Source of the DNA: a virus
Virus record (IMG/VR): IMGVR_UViG_3300020595_000088
Coordinates: 1-36,965 of that record
Strand: one strand, 5' to 3'
DNA length: 36,965 bases
The position numbers and the translations under genes are program-made. This document shows, one piece after another, positions 1-7,840 of this stretch. A model generated the notes under the pieces. It searched no databases and was not told where the DNA came from. It was given only the letters and a program-made list of their open reading frames with translations. The stretch's first letter is position 1. The number at the start of each line of letters is the position of its first letter.

Positions 1-1
1 T

Positions 2-1186
2 AAAGACGAGCGTGGTGCAAACATCTACTTTAAGGATGTTCTTAACCGTGATTCAAAATACGTTCGCGTTGTTGATATTACAGTTGCTACCTACGATTCA
101 CCAACAACTGACATTGTTCTTAATAAGACACTTGTAGAACTTCAAGCAATGAGCGATTCGCTCGATTCACCATTTGATTCGCCGTTTGGCCCTATTGGTT
201 TAGATCAGAACATTATTGCATTCCTTAACGCTACTACTTACGCTTTGTCTGGTGGTGCTGCTGGCACAATTTCTGCTGACGCAGGTGTTAATGCTATTGA
301 GGCTTTTGCTGATGCAGAAACGATTGACATTTCTCTTATCTTCACATCTTGTCAAGATGTGGCTGGTTCTGAATGGTCTGCGACTGAGCAGGCGCTTAAC
401 ACAATTGTTACTTCTCGTAAGGACTGTGTTGGATTTATTTCAGCTCCACTCCAGATCGCTAAAGCACAGAGCGATGATGATAAACGCAAGTTGGTATTTG
501 ATGATGCTACTTCTGGTAAGTTCTCATACAGTGGTTCAAAGCATAACTCATACCTTGTATTTGATGCTTCTCCAGTTGAAACTTACAACAAATACCTTGA
601 CCGTTATGAGTGGATTCCTGCTTCAGGCCACATGGCAGGTCTTTGTGCAAACACCGACTTGGTAGCTGACCCTTGGTTCTCACCCGCTGGATTCAATCGT
701 GGTCGTATTAAGGCTGTTAGCCGACTTGCGTTTAACCCTAAGAAGGCATCACGTGATCTTCTTTATAAGGGTGGAGTTAACTTCATGACAGCATTCCCAG
801 GTGAAGGTATTGTTCTTTACGGAGACAAGACTGGACAAACAAAGCCAAGTGCTTTTGATCGTATCAACGTTCGCCGTTTGTTCATCGTCCTCGAGAAGGC
901 AATCGCTAAGGCTGCTAAATACCAACTGTTTGAATTGAACGATGAGTTCACTCGTGCTACATTCCGTAACATGGTGATTCCATTCCTTCGTGAAGTTCAG
1001 GGACGTCGAGGTGTAACAGATTTCGCTGTTGTTTGTGACTCTACAAACAACACTGGTGAGATCATTGACACAAACCAATTCGTTGGTGACATTTATATTA
1101 AGCCTGCTCGTTCAATCAATTACATTACACTTAACTTCATCGCTACGCGAACAGGCGTTGAGTTTACTGAAATCGTAGGTTCTTAA
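2..1186 (+). CDS. 18: Tail sheath protein gp18 (C-terminal part, 5' truncated by window edge)
   Basis: Contractile tail sheath subunit that polymerises around the tail tube and drives DNA injection. The frame is open from base 2, so the true start lies upstream; about 394 residues are visible, against roughly 660 for T4 gp18. The visible part carries the typical sheath C-terminal half: a segment reading TSRKDCVGFISAP, then YEWIPASGHMAGLCAN, a conserved NPKKASRDLLYKGGVN stretch, and a final domain (FDRINVRRLFIVLEKAI, then LREVQGRRGVTDFAVVCD) ending in TRTGVEFTEIVGS. It is followed 23 nt later by the tail tube gene, the usual T4-like order. The internal ATG at 149 is not a plausible start because coding continues upstream without a break. 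Confidence 0.95.
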   Translation, partial: KDERGANIYFKDVLNRDSKYVRVVDITVATYDSPTTDIVLNKTLVELQAMSDSLDSPFDSPFGPIGLDQNIIAFLNATTYALSGGAAGTISADAGVNAIEAFADAETIDISLIFTSCQDVAGSEWSATEQALNTIVTSRKDCVGFISAPLQIAKAQSDDDKRKLVFDDATSGKFSYSGSKHNSYLVFDASPVETYNKYLDRYEWIPASGHMAGLCANTDLVADPWFSPAGFNRGRIKAVSRLAFNPKKASRDLLYKGGVNFMTAFPGEGIVLYGDKTGQTKPSAFDRINVRRLFIVLEKAIAKAAKYQLFELNDEFTRATFRNMVIPFLREVQGRRGVTDFAVVCDSTNNTGEIIDTNQFVGDIYIKPARSINYITLNFIATRTGVEFTEIVGS

Positions 1187-1197
1187 TCGCTAACTTA

Positions 1198-1205
1198 AAT
1201 AAATA
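1198..1205 (+). promoter_or_regulatory. Late promoter box before gp19 (AATAAATA)
   Basis: This matches the T4 late consensus TATAAATA at seven of eight positions and lies in the 23-nt gap between gp18 and gp19. With T4-like spacing (+1 six bases after the last A) transcription would start at 1211, on the gp19 ATG at 1210. The surrounding A/T-rich run makes the register uncertain. Confidence 0.5.
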
Positions 1206-1209
1206 AAAT

Positions 1210-1737
1210 ATGTCTGAAAACATTAACAAATTCAAATCCCGCTTCACAGGAGGCGGTGCTCGTCCGAATCAGTTTCGAGTTCTAATGTCATGGCCTGCGG
1301 GTGTTGACGGTGGAGGAGACCTTGCTCAATTTATGATCAAGGGTGCATCACTTCCAGCTGACGTCATTGCAGAAACCATCGTTCCGTATATGGGGCGCCA
1401 AGTAAAGGTTGCGGGTGACCGCACATTCGAGCCAATGTCACTTACGGTTATCAATGATACTGATATGACTATCCGCAATGCGTTTGAGTCGTGGATGAAT
1501 AATATCAATGCTCACGGTGCTAATGTTGGTGAACAGAACCCAGAATTATATCAAGTTGACTTTGAAATTCAGCATCTTGATCGTAAGGGTGACGTTATCA
1601 AAAGTTATAAGATTGTTGGCGGTTGGCCTACAAACGTATCAGCGATTGACCTTAACTGGGAAACGAATGATACTGTTGAAGAGTTCACTGTTGAAATCTC
1701 ATACCAATACTGGACTTCGAATACTACTGATTCGTAA
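1210..1737 (+). CDS. 19: Tail tube protein gp19
   Basis: Major tail tube subunit forming the inner conduit for DNA. At 175 residues it is close to T4 gp19 (163). The N-terminus has the pattern typical of this fold: RPNQFRVLMSWP, then FMIKGASLP, GDRTFEPMSLTVINDTDM and a conserved WM pair (FESWMNNI). The C-terminal part VDFEIQHLDRKGDVIKSYKI followed by GGWPTNVSAIDLNWETNDT is strongly gp19-like. It sits between sheath and portal genes as expected. No Shine-Dalgarno is visible; a late box lies immediately upstream and a hairpin terminator follows. Confidence 0.95.
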   Translation: MSENINKFKSRFTGGGARPNQFRVLMSWPAGVDGGGDLAQFMIKGASLPADVIAETIVPYMGRQVKVAGDRTFEPMSLTVINDTDMTIRNAFESWMNNINAHGANVGEQNPELYQVDFEIQHLDRKGDVIKSYKIVGGWPTNVSAIDLNWETNDTVEEFTVEISYQYWTSNTTDS

Positions 1738-1759
1738 ATAGAACAGTTTAATCTATCTG

Positions 1760-1794
1760 GAGCGGCAATCAATTAATTTTGGTTGCCGCTCTTT
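1760..1794 (+). terminator. Rho-independent terminator after gp19
   Basis: Perfect 9-bp G+C-rich stem GAGCGGCAA/TTGCCGCTC (1760-1768 with 1783-1791), a 14-nt loop, then a short TTT. The U-tract is short, so it may be partial. The late box of gp20 begins two bases after it. Confidence 0.75.
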
Positions 1795-1795
1795 G

Positions 1796-1803
1796 CATAA
1801 ATA
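1796..1803 (+). promoter_or_regulatory. Late promoter box before gp20 (CATAAATA)
   Basis: Seven of eight matches to TATAAATA, directly after the gp19 terminator. Predicted +1 is 1809, giving a 2-nt leader before the gp20 ATG at 1811. Confidence 0.75.
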
Positions 1804-1810
1804 ATATCAA

Positions 1811-3376
1811 ATGGAATTCTTCGGCTACACTTTTTCTAAATCAAAGAGATCAAACTCACAGGCGCCTTCACAGGATACTGTTGAGCACGATCCAAAAACC
1901 GTCCAAGCCCTAACACCTAAAGACGACGATGACGGCGCAATTGTCATTCAAGGGGACTCGTTAAGAGATGCGTATTCCTATGACTCAGGTATAGAATCTC
2001 GGTTCAAATCTGATAGCGATATGATCCTTGAGTATCGACAAGCATCAGAATATCCTGAAGCAGATACTGCTATTAATATTATCGTTGATGAATCCATTAA
2101 CGTATTTAATGCTGTTGAGTCTCCAGTCAATATTAACATTAACGACGACGTGGTTAGTGAGAATATTGCAGCGAAGATTAGCGAAGAGTTTCTAAACATC
2201 TCGAGCATGTTTGACCTGAAAAATAAAGGTTACAAAATGTTCCGAGATTGGTATGTTGATGGACGAATTTACTTCCACATCCTAGTTGACGAAAAGAAAC
2301 AGAAAGAAGGTATTTACGACATCCGTCAACTTGATGCTGAAAAGGTACGAAAGATTCGTGAAGTTTGTGAAAAGACTGATAAGAAGACAGGCGCAAAATA
2401 TCAAGAAGTTGTTAAAGAATACTTCTTGTATTGCGACACAACTTATTCTCATGGGGTAAACATTCCAAGGGGAGGTAGTGGAGGAATGCAGGGTGTTATG
2501 TTGCATCCTAACTCTGTGATTTACGTTACTTCAGGATATAAAGATCCGACTAATAGAAAGATCCAATCATACCTTAACAAGGCGTTGAAGCAAATCAATA
2601 ACCTCCAACGAATGGAAGATTCGGTTGTAATTTACCGAATTGCTCGTGCCCCAGAGCGCCGTATCTTTTACGTTGATGTTGGTAACTTGCCAAAGGGTAA
2701 AGCTGAAGCTTATCTGCAGAACATTAAGGATAAGTATCGAAACAAGATTACTTATGATGGTTCTACAGGTAACATCATTAATCAGAAAGATCATCAAGCA
2801 ATCATGGAAGACTTCTGGTTGCCACGTCGTGAAGGTGGTCGAGGTACTGAAGTGTCAACTCTCCCAGGTGGCGAGAACCTTGGTCAGATTGAAGACCTTC
2901 TTTTCTTCCAACGTAAATTGTATCGTGCATTGAATGTTCCGATGCAGCGTCTTGAGCAGGAAAATGTTTTCAGTATCGGTCGTTCGTCAGAAGTATCTCG
3001 CGAGGAAGTTGCACTTCAAAAATTCATCACCAAGCTTCAACGTCAATTCTCAAAGATCTTCTTTGGTGCATTGAAAACTCAATTAATTCTAAAGAATATC
3101 ATTAAGGCAAATGAATGGGCTGACATTCAAAAGGGTATTTCATTCGACTTTGAGAAGGACAATCACTTCGCTGAACTGAAGGATAATGAAATTCTTCAAG
3201 GTCGACTTGAAGTTCTGTCTACCCTCGATGAATACGTTGGCAAGTATTTCTCACATGAATGGGCGCGTAAAAACATCCTTCGTCAAACTGACGAAGATAT
3301 TAAAGATGAAGATAAGCTCATTGCTGCAGAAAAAGAAGACCCGCGTTATAAAGATGAACTCGATGAGGACATCTAA
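1811..3376 (+). CDS. 20: Portal vertex protein gp20
   Basis: Dodecameric portal at one capsid vertex; initiates head assembly and is the DNA entry and exit channel. Its 521 residues almost equal T4 gp20 (524). Recognisable stretches are YRQASEYPEADTAINIIVDE near the N-terminus, then the FRDWYVDGRIYFHILVD segment, VIYRIARAPERRIFYVDVGN, and the region around LPGGENLGQIEDLLFFQRKL with the following NVPMQRLEQENVFSIGRSSE. The C-terminus is acidic. It is preceded by its own late promoter and followed by prohead core genes, matching T4 order. Confidence 0.97.
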   Translation: MEFFGYTFSKSKRSNSQAPSQDTVEHDPKTVQALTPKDDDDGAIVIQGDSLRDAYSYDSGIESRFKSDSDMILEYRQASEYPEADTAINIIVDESINVFNAVESPVNININDDVVSENIAAKISEEFLNISSMFDLKNKGYKMFRDWYVDGRIYFHILVDEKKQKEGIYDIRQLDAEKVRKIREVCEKTDKKTGAKYQEVVKEYFLYCDTTYSHGVNIPRGGSGGMQGVMLHPNSVIYVTSGYKDPTNRKIQSYLNKALKQINNLQRMEDSVVIYRIARAPERRIFYVDVGNLPKGKAEAYLQNIKDKYRNKITYDGSTGNIINQKDHQAIMEDFWLPRREGGRGTEVSTLPGGENLGQIEDLLFFQRKLYRALNVPMQRLEQENVFSIGRSSEVSREEVALQKFITKLQRQFSKIFFGALKTQLILKNIIKANEWADIQKGISFDFEKDNHFAELKDNEILQGRLEVLSTLDEYVGKYFSHEWARKNILRQTDEDIKDEDKLIAAEKEDPRYKDELDEDI

Positions 3377-3386
3377 AACCCAATTG

Positions 3387-3394
3387 TATAAATA
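3387..3394 (+). promoter_or_regulatory. Late promoter box (perfect TATAAATA)
   Basis: Exact match to the T4 late consensus. Predicted +1 is base 3400, which is the A of the ATG of the next gene, so its mRNA would be leaderless. Confidence 0.85.
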
Positions 3395-3399
3395 AAAAC

Positions 3400-3807
3400 A
3401 TGGATCCATTAATCATTGCAGCTCACAACGCCTTGCTTGGTATTACCGAAGCCAAACTTCGTACTAAATACGACAACGAGTATACTGCGTTAATCAAACA
3501 ATTTCAATCTGCTCTACCTTGGGATAAGAAGGTTAAGAAGAGCCGATCATCAGCACAGGTTGAATATACCGGTGAAATTAACGGCAAATCAATCTCATTA
3601 TCACTACATGAGCCCGACACAAAATGGAGCGACAATTGGAACTTCATGGGACTCTATGTTCTAGACGATTCAACATACAAGCAGGAAGTTTCTTTCAATA
3701 AAACGTTCGAAGGCTTGTTTGATGAAGTCAACGACAAAACTCAACGAGCGAACATTGCTGAAATGTCAAAGGCAGTTGCTCATGTTAAATCCGGAAAGGC
3801 ATCGTAA
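3400..3807 (+). CDS. Uncharacterised late protein between portal and prohead core genes
   Basis: A 135-residue protein that I do not recognise. The N-terminal half has an amphipathic helix-like segment followed by a basic patch (KKVKKSRSSAQ); the middle looks beta-rich (VEYTGEINGKSISLSLHEP) and Trp-containing (WSDNWNFMGLYVLDD). The C-terminus is helical and ends basic. There is no signal peptide or membrane segment. Its position between gp20 and the gp67-like ORF, behind a perfect late box, suggests a head-assembly or virion role (inference); T4 has core gene 68 in this neighbourhood but I see no convincing sequence match. Confidence 0.8.
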   Translation: MDPLIIAAHNALLGITEAKLRTKYDNEYTALIKQFQSALPWDKKVKKSRSSAQVEYTGEINGKSISLSLHEPDTKWSDNWNFMGLYVLDDSTYKQEVSFNKTFEGLFDEVNDKTQRANIAEMSKAVAHVKSGKAS

Positions 3808-3813
3808 ACTACT

Positions 3814-3969
3814 ATGAACCAAGACACACAAACACAACTCTTCGACGCAATTAAGAACGACGACCAAGACGCATTTGCTGAAACTATTAGACCAGTATTA
3901 GCAAAGCGCGTTGAGACAGTTCTTAAGATGCGAAAGATTGACAAAACAAAGGAAATCCTTAGCCAATAA
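3814..3969 (+). CDS. 67: Prohead core protein gp67-like (small)
   Basis: A 51-residue ORF lying between the portal-side genes and the gp21 protease, the position of T4 gene 67. The motif LFDAIKNDDQDAFAETIRPV followed by a basic helix ending KIDKTKEILSQ resembles the conserved N-terminal helix of gp67-type prohead core proteins (pattern: 'L..AIK.ND...A...F...').  T4 gp67 is longer (about 80 residues) with an acidic tail that is missing here. Its stop codon overlaps the gp21 start (TAATG), indicating translational coupling. Assignment rests on position and a short motif. Confidence 0.65.
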   Translation: MNQDTQTQLFDAIKNDDQDAFAETIRPVLAKRVETVLKMRKIDKTKEILSQ

Positions 3970-4640
3970 TGAGACTCGTATCAGAAGACATTCTATCGGA
4001 AGAAAACACTCCGACTCTTACTTCGCTAACTGAAGATGTTAACGGCAAGAAGTCGCTCTTTATTGAGGGTATCTTCATGCAAGCGGATATCCGCAATCGT
4101 AACCGTCGAGTATATCCACGCCAAGTTCTTGAAGAAGCTGTTTCCAATTACTCAACCAAGTTCATTGAAAGTAAACGTTCAGTGGGTGAGCTCAATCATC
4201 CTGATGGTCCTAAGATCAATCTCGATAAAGTATCTCACCGAATCGACAGTCTTCGTTGGGAAGGTTCCAATGTTGTCGGTCGTGCTGTGATCCTTGAAGA
4301 TATGCCTATGGGGCGTATCGCAAAGACACTTATCGAATCGGGAGTTCAGCTTGGTGTTTCATCACGTGGTTTGGGTGACATTGATCAAGTTGCTGGCAAG
4401 ATGCGCCGCTTTATTCTCAACACTGTGGACATCGTTCATGACCCATCTGCTCCAGAATCGTTTGTCAATGGCGTCATGGAAGGTGTTGAGTACACTGTAG
4501 ATGACGACGATGAGATCTTGCAAATGAAAGAAGACATTAAAGATCTTATGCATAAGACTCCGAAAAGCCAACATAAGATTGCTCAGAATATTGCATTCCG
4601 TGCATTCGTTAATAAACTTGCGCTAGGAGGCACTAAATAA
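3969..4640 (+). CDS. 21: Prohead core protease gp21
   Basis: Maturation protease that digests the scaffold and trims capsid proteins. At 223 residues it is close to T4 gp21 (212). Visible S77-family features are VGELNHPDGPKINLDKVSHR with the likely catalytic His, and later GVQLGVSSRGLGDI with the likely nucleophile Ser in the SSRG block; a further conserved stretch reads VDIVHDPSAPESFVNGVMEG. It overlaps the upstream core ORF by one base and the downstream ORF by one base, so the three are probably co-translated. Confidence 0.95.
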   Translation: MRLVSEDILSEENTPTLTSLTEDVNGKKSLFIEGIFMQADIRNRNRRVYPRQVLEEAVSNYSTKFIESKRSVGELNHPDGPKINLDKVSHRIDSLRWEGSNVVGRAVILEDMPMGRIAKTLIESGVQLGVSSRGLGDIDQVAGKMRRFILNTVDIVHDPSAPESFVNGVMEGVEYTVDDDDEILQMKEDIKDLMHKTPKSQHKIAQNIAFRAFVNKLALGGTK

Positions 4641-4954
4641 TGCATAAAGACAAATTAATCGAAACTATCGAATCAGTTTTATTGGGTGAAGATAAATCTG
4701 ATACATCAGGTGAGTTTAAAAAGCTTCTTAAGAAGCATGAAGAGATAACAGCAAAACGCACAAAGTTGTTTAACAAGCTTGAAGAAAAGGCGAAGGCTAT
4801 TAAGGCTAAAGCAAAAGGTGAAGTTAAAGCAATTCAGAAGCAACAATCCGATCTTGTAAATAAACCCAATCTTCAAGACTTCGCTCAAATGAAAAAGGAC
4901 GCAGATAAGCTTGGCTATCATTTTAAGGCGATTGGCGGATGGCAACCAAAGTAA
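4640..4954 (+). CDS. Small lysine-rich protein between gp21 and gp22
   Basis: A 104-residue protein, unrecognised. It begins with a short acidic helix (KLIETIESVLLGEDKSD), continues as a long highly charged Lys/Glu helix of probable coiled-coil character (roughly residues 25-75), and ends LGYHFKAIGGWQPK. Its start overlaps the gp21 stop (TAATG). An AGGAGG at 4625-4630 lies nine nt before the ATG, one of the few Shine-Dalgarno-like sites in the window. Placement inside the prohead core/scaffold block suggests an internal head protein (inference). Confidence 0.75.
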   Translation: MHKDKLIETIESVLLGEDKSDTSGEFKKLLKKHEEITAKRTKLFNKLEEKAKAIKAKAKGEVKAIQKQQSDLVNKPNLQDFAQMKKDADKLGYHFKAIGGWQPK

Positions 4955-4966
4955 GATTCTTATTTG

Positions 4967-4974
4967 TATAAATA
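4967..4974 (+). promoter_or_regulatory. Late promoter box before gp22/gp23 (perfect TATAAATA)
   Basis: Exact T4 late consensus. Predicted +1 is 4980, which is 13 nt before a 19-codon ORF and 76 nt before gp22. It probably also serves gp23, which has no convincing box of its own. Confidence 0.85.
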
Positions 4975-4992
4975 AAACTATATTTTAATATT

Positions 4993-5052
4993 ATGGGTAA
5001 TTTGATTAAAAACCATGAATTCTGTGAAGCTTTCACAACAAACCTTATTTAA
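4993..5052 (+). CDS. Possible 19-residue leader peptide upstream of gp22
   Basis: A tiny ORF (MGNLIKNHEFCEAFTTNLI) starting 13 nt after the predicted late transcription start and ending 3 nt before the gp22 ATG. No homologue is recognised. Its stop-to-start spacing would allow re-initiation into gp22, which otherwise lacks a Shine-Dalgarno site. It could equally be chance; the evidence is positional only. Confidence 0.35.
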   Translation: MGNLIKNHEFCEAFTTNLI

Positions 5053-5055
5053 ACG

Positions 5056-5844
5056 ATGAAAGACAAAAACAACAATGACAACAAGGATACCGTTGTCGAA
5101 AGCAAGAGTGCTATGGACGCACTCAAGGTTCTAGTAGAATCTAATGAATCGTTTGATGATTCTTTTCTTGAAGAAGTTTCAACCATCTTTGCAGGTGGAC
5201 TGACTGAAGCTATTAAAGCAAAGGGCATCGAACTCGCAAAGGCTAACGAAGCACAACAGGCTGAGTATCAAGAAGCATTCGCTGAAAAGATTGATTCTTA
5301 CCTCACTCATGCTGCTGAGGCATTCATTGAAGAAAACGAGCTTGCTGTTGATACAGCAATCAAGACACAAATCTCTGAAGACTTCCTAACTGGTCTCAAA
5401 GGACTGTTCTCTGAACATTACGTTGAGCTTCCTGAAGGTAAGGCTGATTTGTATGAAGAAGCATCTGACGAAAACAAGCGCCTCAATGAGGAACTTGATG
5501 AAAAAGAATCAGAGGTTGTTAAACTCCAAGAGTCACTTGAAACATTCACACGTAAAGATATCTTTAATACAGTATCTGAAGGTATGAGTGACACTGACAA
5601 GGAGCGTTTTGAAGAGCTCATCGAATCAGTTGAATACGAGACTGCTGCAAAGTATGAATCGAAACTCGGCATCCTTCGTAAAGCATTCATCGACAAAGAA
5701 TCATCAACTAACGAAGATACTAACACAGATGACTCGAAGGACACTACGTTCTTAGAAGATCTGTCAGGTGGAGAAGATGACGACAAAAATGTCGTGCAGG
5801 ACCCACTCGTTGCAAGAGTTCTTGCATCACTCAAATCAAACTAA
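5056..5844 (+). CDS. 22: Prohead scaffolding core protein gp22
   Basis: Internal scaffold of the prohead, degraded by gp21 during maturation. Its 262 residues match T4 gp22 (269). It is highly acidic and helical throughout. The order seen is an N-terminal segment SAMDALKVLVESNESFDDSF, a central EKIDSYLTHAAEAFIEENEL region, a coiled-coil (NKRLNEELDEKESEVVKLQE), an SEGMSDTDKERFEELIESVE block typical of gp22, and an acidic tail before a conserved LVARVLASLKSN end. It sits directly before gp23, as in T4. Confidence 0.93.
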   Translation: MKDKNNNDNKDTVVESKSAMDALKVLVESNESFDDSFLEEVSTIFAGGLTEAIKAKGIELAKANEAQQAEYQEAFAEKIDSYLTHAAEAFIEENELAVDTAIKTQISEDFLTGLKGLFSEHYVELPEGKADLYEEASDENKRLNEELDEKESEVVKLQESLETFTRKDIFNTVSEGMSDTDKERFEELIESVEYETAAKYESKLGILRKAFIDKESSTNEDTNTDDSKDTTFLEDLSGGEDDDKNVVQDPLVARVLASLKSN

Positions 5845-5871
5845 TCACACCCATAACAACAAAGAAAAATT

Positions 5872-7275
5872 ATGTTTCACTTATCTGAAGAAACCGAAAA
5901 GCGTTGGGAAGAAGTAATCGAGAGCGCAGATGCTCCAGCAATTACTTGCCCATACAAGAAACGTGTTATCACAAAGCTTATTGATAACCAAGCAGGCGCT
6001 CGCCCAGAAATCGGCATTAATGCCTTCAACGAATCCGTTGGCGACAATACAGTTGCTGGTGGTAAAGTTCAGAACTGGGACCCAGTTCTCATCTCTATGG
6101 TTCGACGTGCAATGCCTAACACCATCGGTTTCGATGTTGCAGGTGTTCAGCCAATGTCGCAGCCTTCTCAGTTGATCTTTGCGCTTCGTGCACAATACAA
6201 CAAGGTTGACAATGGTGTTCTTACACAGACTGAAGCGATGCACAAAAACATCGACTCGACATTCTCCGCTAAGCGTGGCGAATACGAAGGTACTGCAAGT
6301 CAGCCAACTGCATTCGACGGACAGCCTGAGCTCGCGCTCGACGGTTCTGGTGATCGCCAAGCTGCAACAGATTCACCTGGTGATGACGTTTACCTTGTTG
6401 ACCCATTCGCAACAACTGAGCTTGAAGCATTGAGCGGTAAGTATGATGCGACTAATAACACTGGCGGCTTCCGTCAGATGGGTATCAGCATCGACAAGCT
6501 TTCAGTTACTGCTGAAGGTCGTGCATTGCGTGCTGACTACACCGACGAATTCGCACAGGACTTGAAGGCTGTTCACGGTCTCAATGCTGAAAACGAACTC
6601 GCTGGTTTGCTCTCTACTGAGATGCTCAACGAAATCAATCAGGAAGTTATCCTTGAAGTTAACCGTAAAGCAAAGCTTCGTAATGACGCTGCTTCATACG
6701 GCGAGGCTGCATTCGATCTCTCTACTGATGCTGATGGTCGTTGGATGGTTGAACGCTTCAAGGCACTTGTTTTCGAACTTGAACTTGTTGCTAACGACAT
6801 CGCACTCGACACTCGTCGTGGTAAAGGTAACTGGGTGATCTGCTCATCGAACGTAGCTTCTGCATTGTCAGCTGCTGGTGTTCTTGATTCAACTCCTGGT
6901 GCTGCTGGCCCACTTAATGTTGACATTACACTGTCTACATTCGCTGGAACAATCGGCGGTCGCATGAAGGTTTATGTTGACCCATTTGCTGTAAGCGATT
7001 ACGCAACTGTTGGTTACCGTGGATCATCACCTTATGATGCTGGTCTGTTCTACTGCCCATACGTGCCACTTCAATTGAAGCGTGCTACTGGTGAGGAAGA
7101 TTTCCAGCCTCGTATCGGGTTCAAGACTCGTTACGGTATGTCTGCAAATCCATTTGTTCTCATCGACGATGGAACATCCAAGGTTGGCGACACACTGTCT
7201 GGCCGTGGTAAGGATCGTAAGAACAACTACTTCCGTCACTTCGCTATCCGTAACCTCGCTGTTACAACTGCTTAA
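5872..7275 (+). CDS. 23: Major capsid protein gp23
   Basis: HK97-fold major head protein. At 467 residues it is shorter than T4 gp23 (521), comparable to many marine T4-like capsid proteins, mainly because of a short N-terminus. Conserved stretches are MVRRAMPNTIGFDVAGVQPM, GQPELALDGS, ISIDKLSVTAEGRALRADYT, LNEINQEVILEVNRKA, WVICSSNVASALSAAG and the C-terminal PFVLIDDGT region. No paralogous vertex protein gp24 occurs in the window. A strong terminator follows 22 nt after the stop. Confidence 0.97.
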   Translation: MFHLSEETEKRWEEVIESADAPAITCPYKKRVITKLIDNQAGARPEIGINAFNESVGDNTVAGGKVQNWDPVLISMVRRAMPNTIGFDVAGVQPMSQPSQLIFALRAQYNKVDNGVLTQTEAMHKNIDSTFSAKRGEYEGTASQPTAFDGQPELALDGSGDRQAATDSPGDDVYLVDPFATTELEALSGKYDATNNTGGFRQMGISIDKLSVTAEGRALRADYTDEFAQDLKAVHGLNAENELAGLLSTEMLNEINQEVILEVNRKAKLRNDAASYGEAAFDLSTDADGRWMVERFKALVFELELVANDIALDTRRGKGNWVICSSNVASALSAAGVLDSTPGAAGPLNVDITLSTFAGTIGGRMKVYVDPFAVSDYATVGYRGSSPYDAGLFYCPYVPLQLKRATGEEDFQPRIGFKTRYGMSANPFVLIDDGTSKVGDTLSGRGKDRKNNYFRHFAIRNLAVTTA

Positions 7276-7297
7276 TCGCAGCTAGCAAATAACTTAC

Positions 7298-7331
7298 AAA
7301 TCCCGCCCATTAATTTGGGCGGGATTTTTTT
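7298..7331 (+). terminator. Strong Rho-independent terminator after gp23
   Basis: A 12-bp perfect stem (AAATCCCGCCCA at 7298-7309 pairing with 7316-7327), a 6-nt loop and a run of T through 7331. It closes the capsid transcription unit. Confidence 0.92.
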
Positions 7332-7362
7332 GTTGACAGATTCCAAGAAGCAGTTCAATATA

Positions 7363-7370
7363 GATAAATA
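7363..7370 (+). promoter_or_regulatory. Late box GATAAATA, with a TTGACA element upstream
   Basis: Seven of eight matches to TATAAATA. Predicted +1 is 7376, the A of the next ATG. A TTGACA hexamer at 7333-7338, followed after 17 nt by CAATAT (7356-7361), suggests an overlapping weaker sigma70-like promoter; the same arrangement recurs before gp55. Confidence 0.65.
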
Positions 7371-7375
7371 GTAAT

Positions 7376-7840
7376 ATGAGAAACTTCAACTTATCAAATC
7401 CATTTCAACCTAACTCATTTATCTTCGTGATTGATGGGTTAGATGAGTTTGCATTTACGGTTCAGTCCGCAGAGTTACCACCAATGTCGACTGGAGCCGT
7501 CGCCGCAGATTGGCGAGGCCATCAAGGATTTGTCTCAGGAGACAAGATGACTTATTCATCAGCATCATTAACTTTCTTGGTTGATGAGCAGATGACTGGC
7601 TACCTATCAATTATGAAGTGGATGGAGTCAGCAGTTCGTGCCACTGAAGAAGCTGACGCGTCAAAGGACATTGTTGTCGTTATTATGACTCCGCAAAATA
7701 CGCCGCTGGCAGAATGCCGTTTGGTAAATGCAATTCCAATTAGTCTTTCAGGTATTAGTCTCACCGCAGAAAATACCGACCCTGTTCTTGCAACTCTCGA
7801 CGTTGAGGTTGACAAGGTTATCTACACACCACAAGTATGA
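7376..7840 (+). CDS. Second tail-tube-like virion protein (gp19-fold), after gp23
   Basis: A 154-residue protein whose layout parallels gp19 in this same window: NPFQPNSFIFVIDGLD aligns with the gp19 RPNQFRVLM start, AFTVQSAELP with FMIKGASLP, SGDKMTYSSASLTFLVDEQM with the GDRTFEPMSLTVINDTDM block, and MKWM with SWM. I infer a tail-tube-family fold. Candidates are a tail completion/tube-terminating protein (cyanophages carry gp3 in this position) or a tube-initiator-like protein (gp48/gp54 class). It has its own late box, and its last codon overlaps the uvsY start (ATGA). Confidence 0.8.
   Translation: MRNFNLSNPFQPNSFIFVIDGLDEFAFTVQSAELPPMSTGAVAADWRGHQGFVSGDKMTYSSASLTFLVDEQMTGYLSIMKWMESAVRATEEADASKDIVVVIMTPQNTPLAECRLVNAIPISLSGISLTAENTDPVLATLDVEVDKVIYTPQV

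Noticed and set aside
5418-5834. 138-codon minus-strand frame opposite gp22
   Set aside because: Ser-rich translation caused by antisense reading of an acidic, GAA/GAC/TCA-rich coding region; gp22 is certain.
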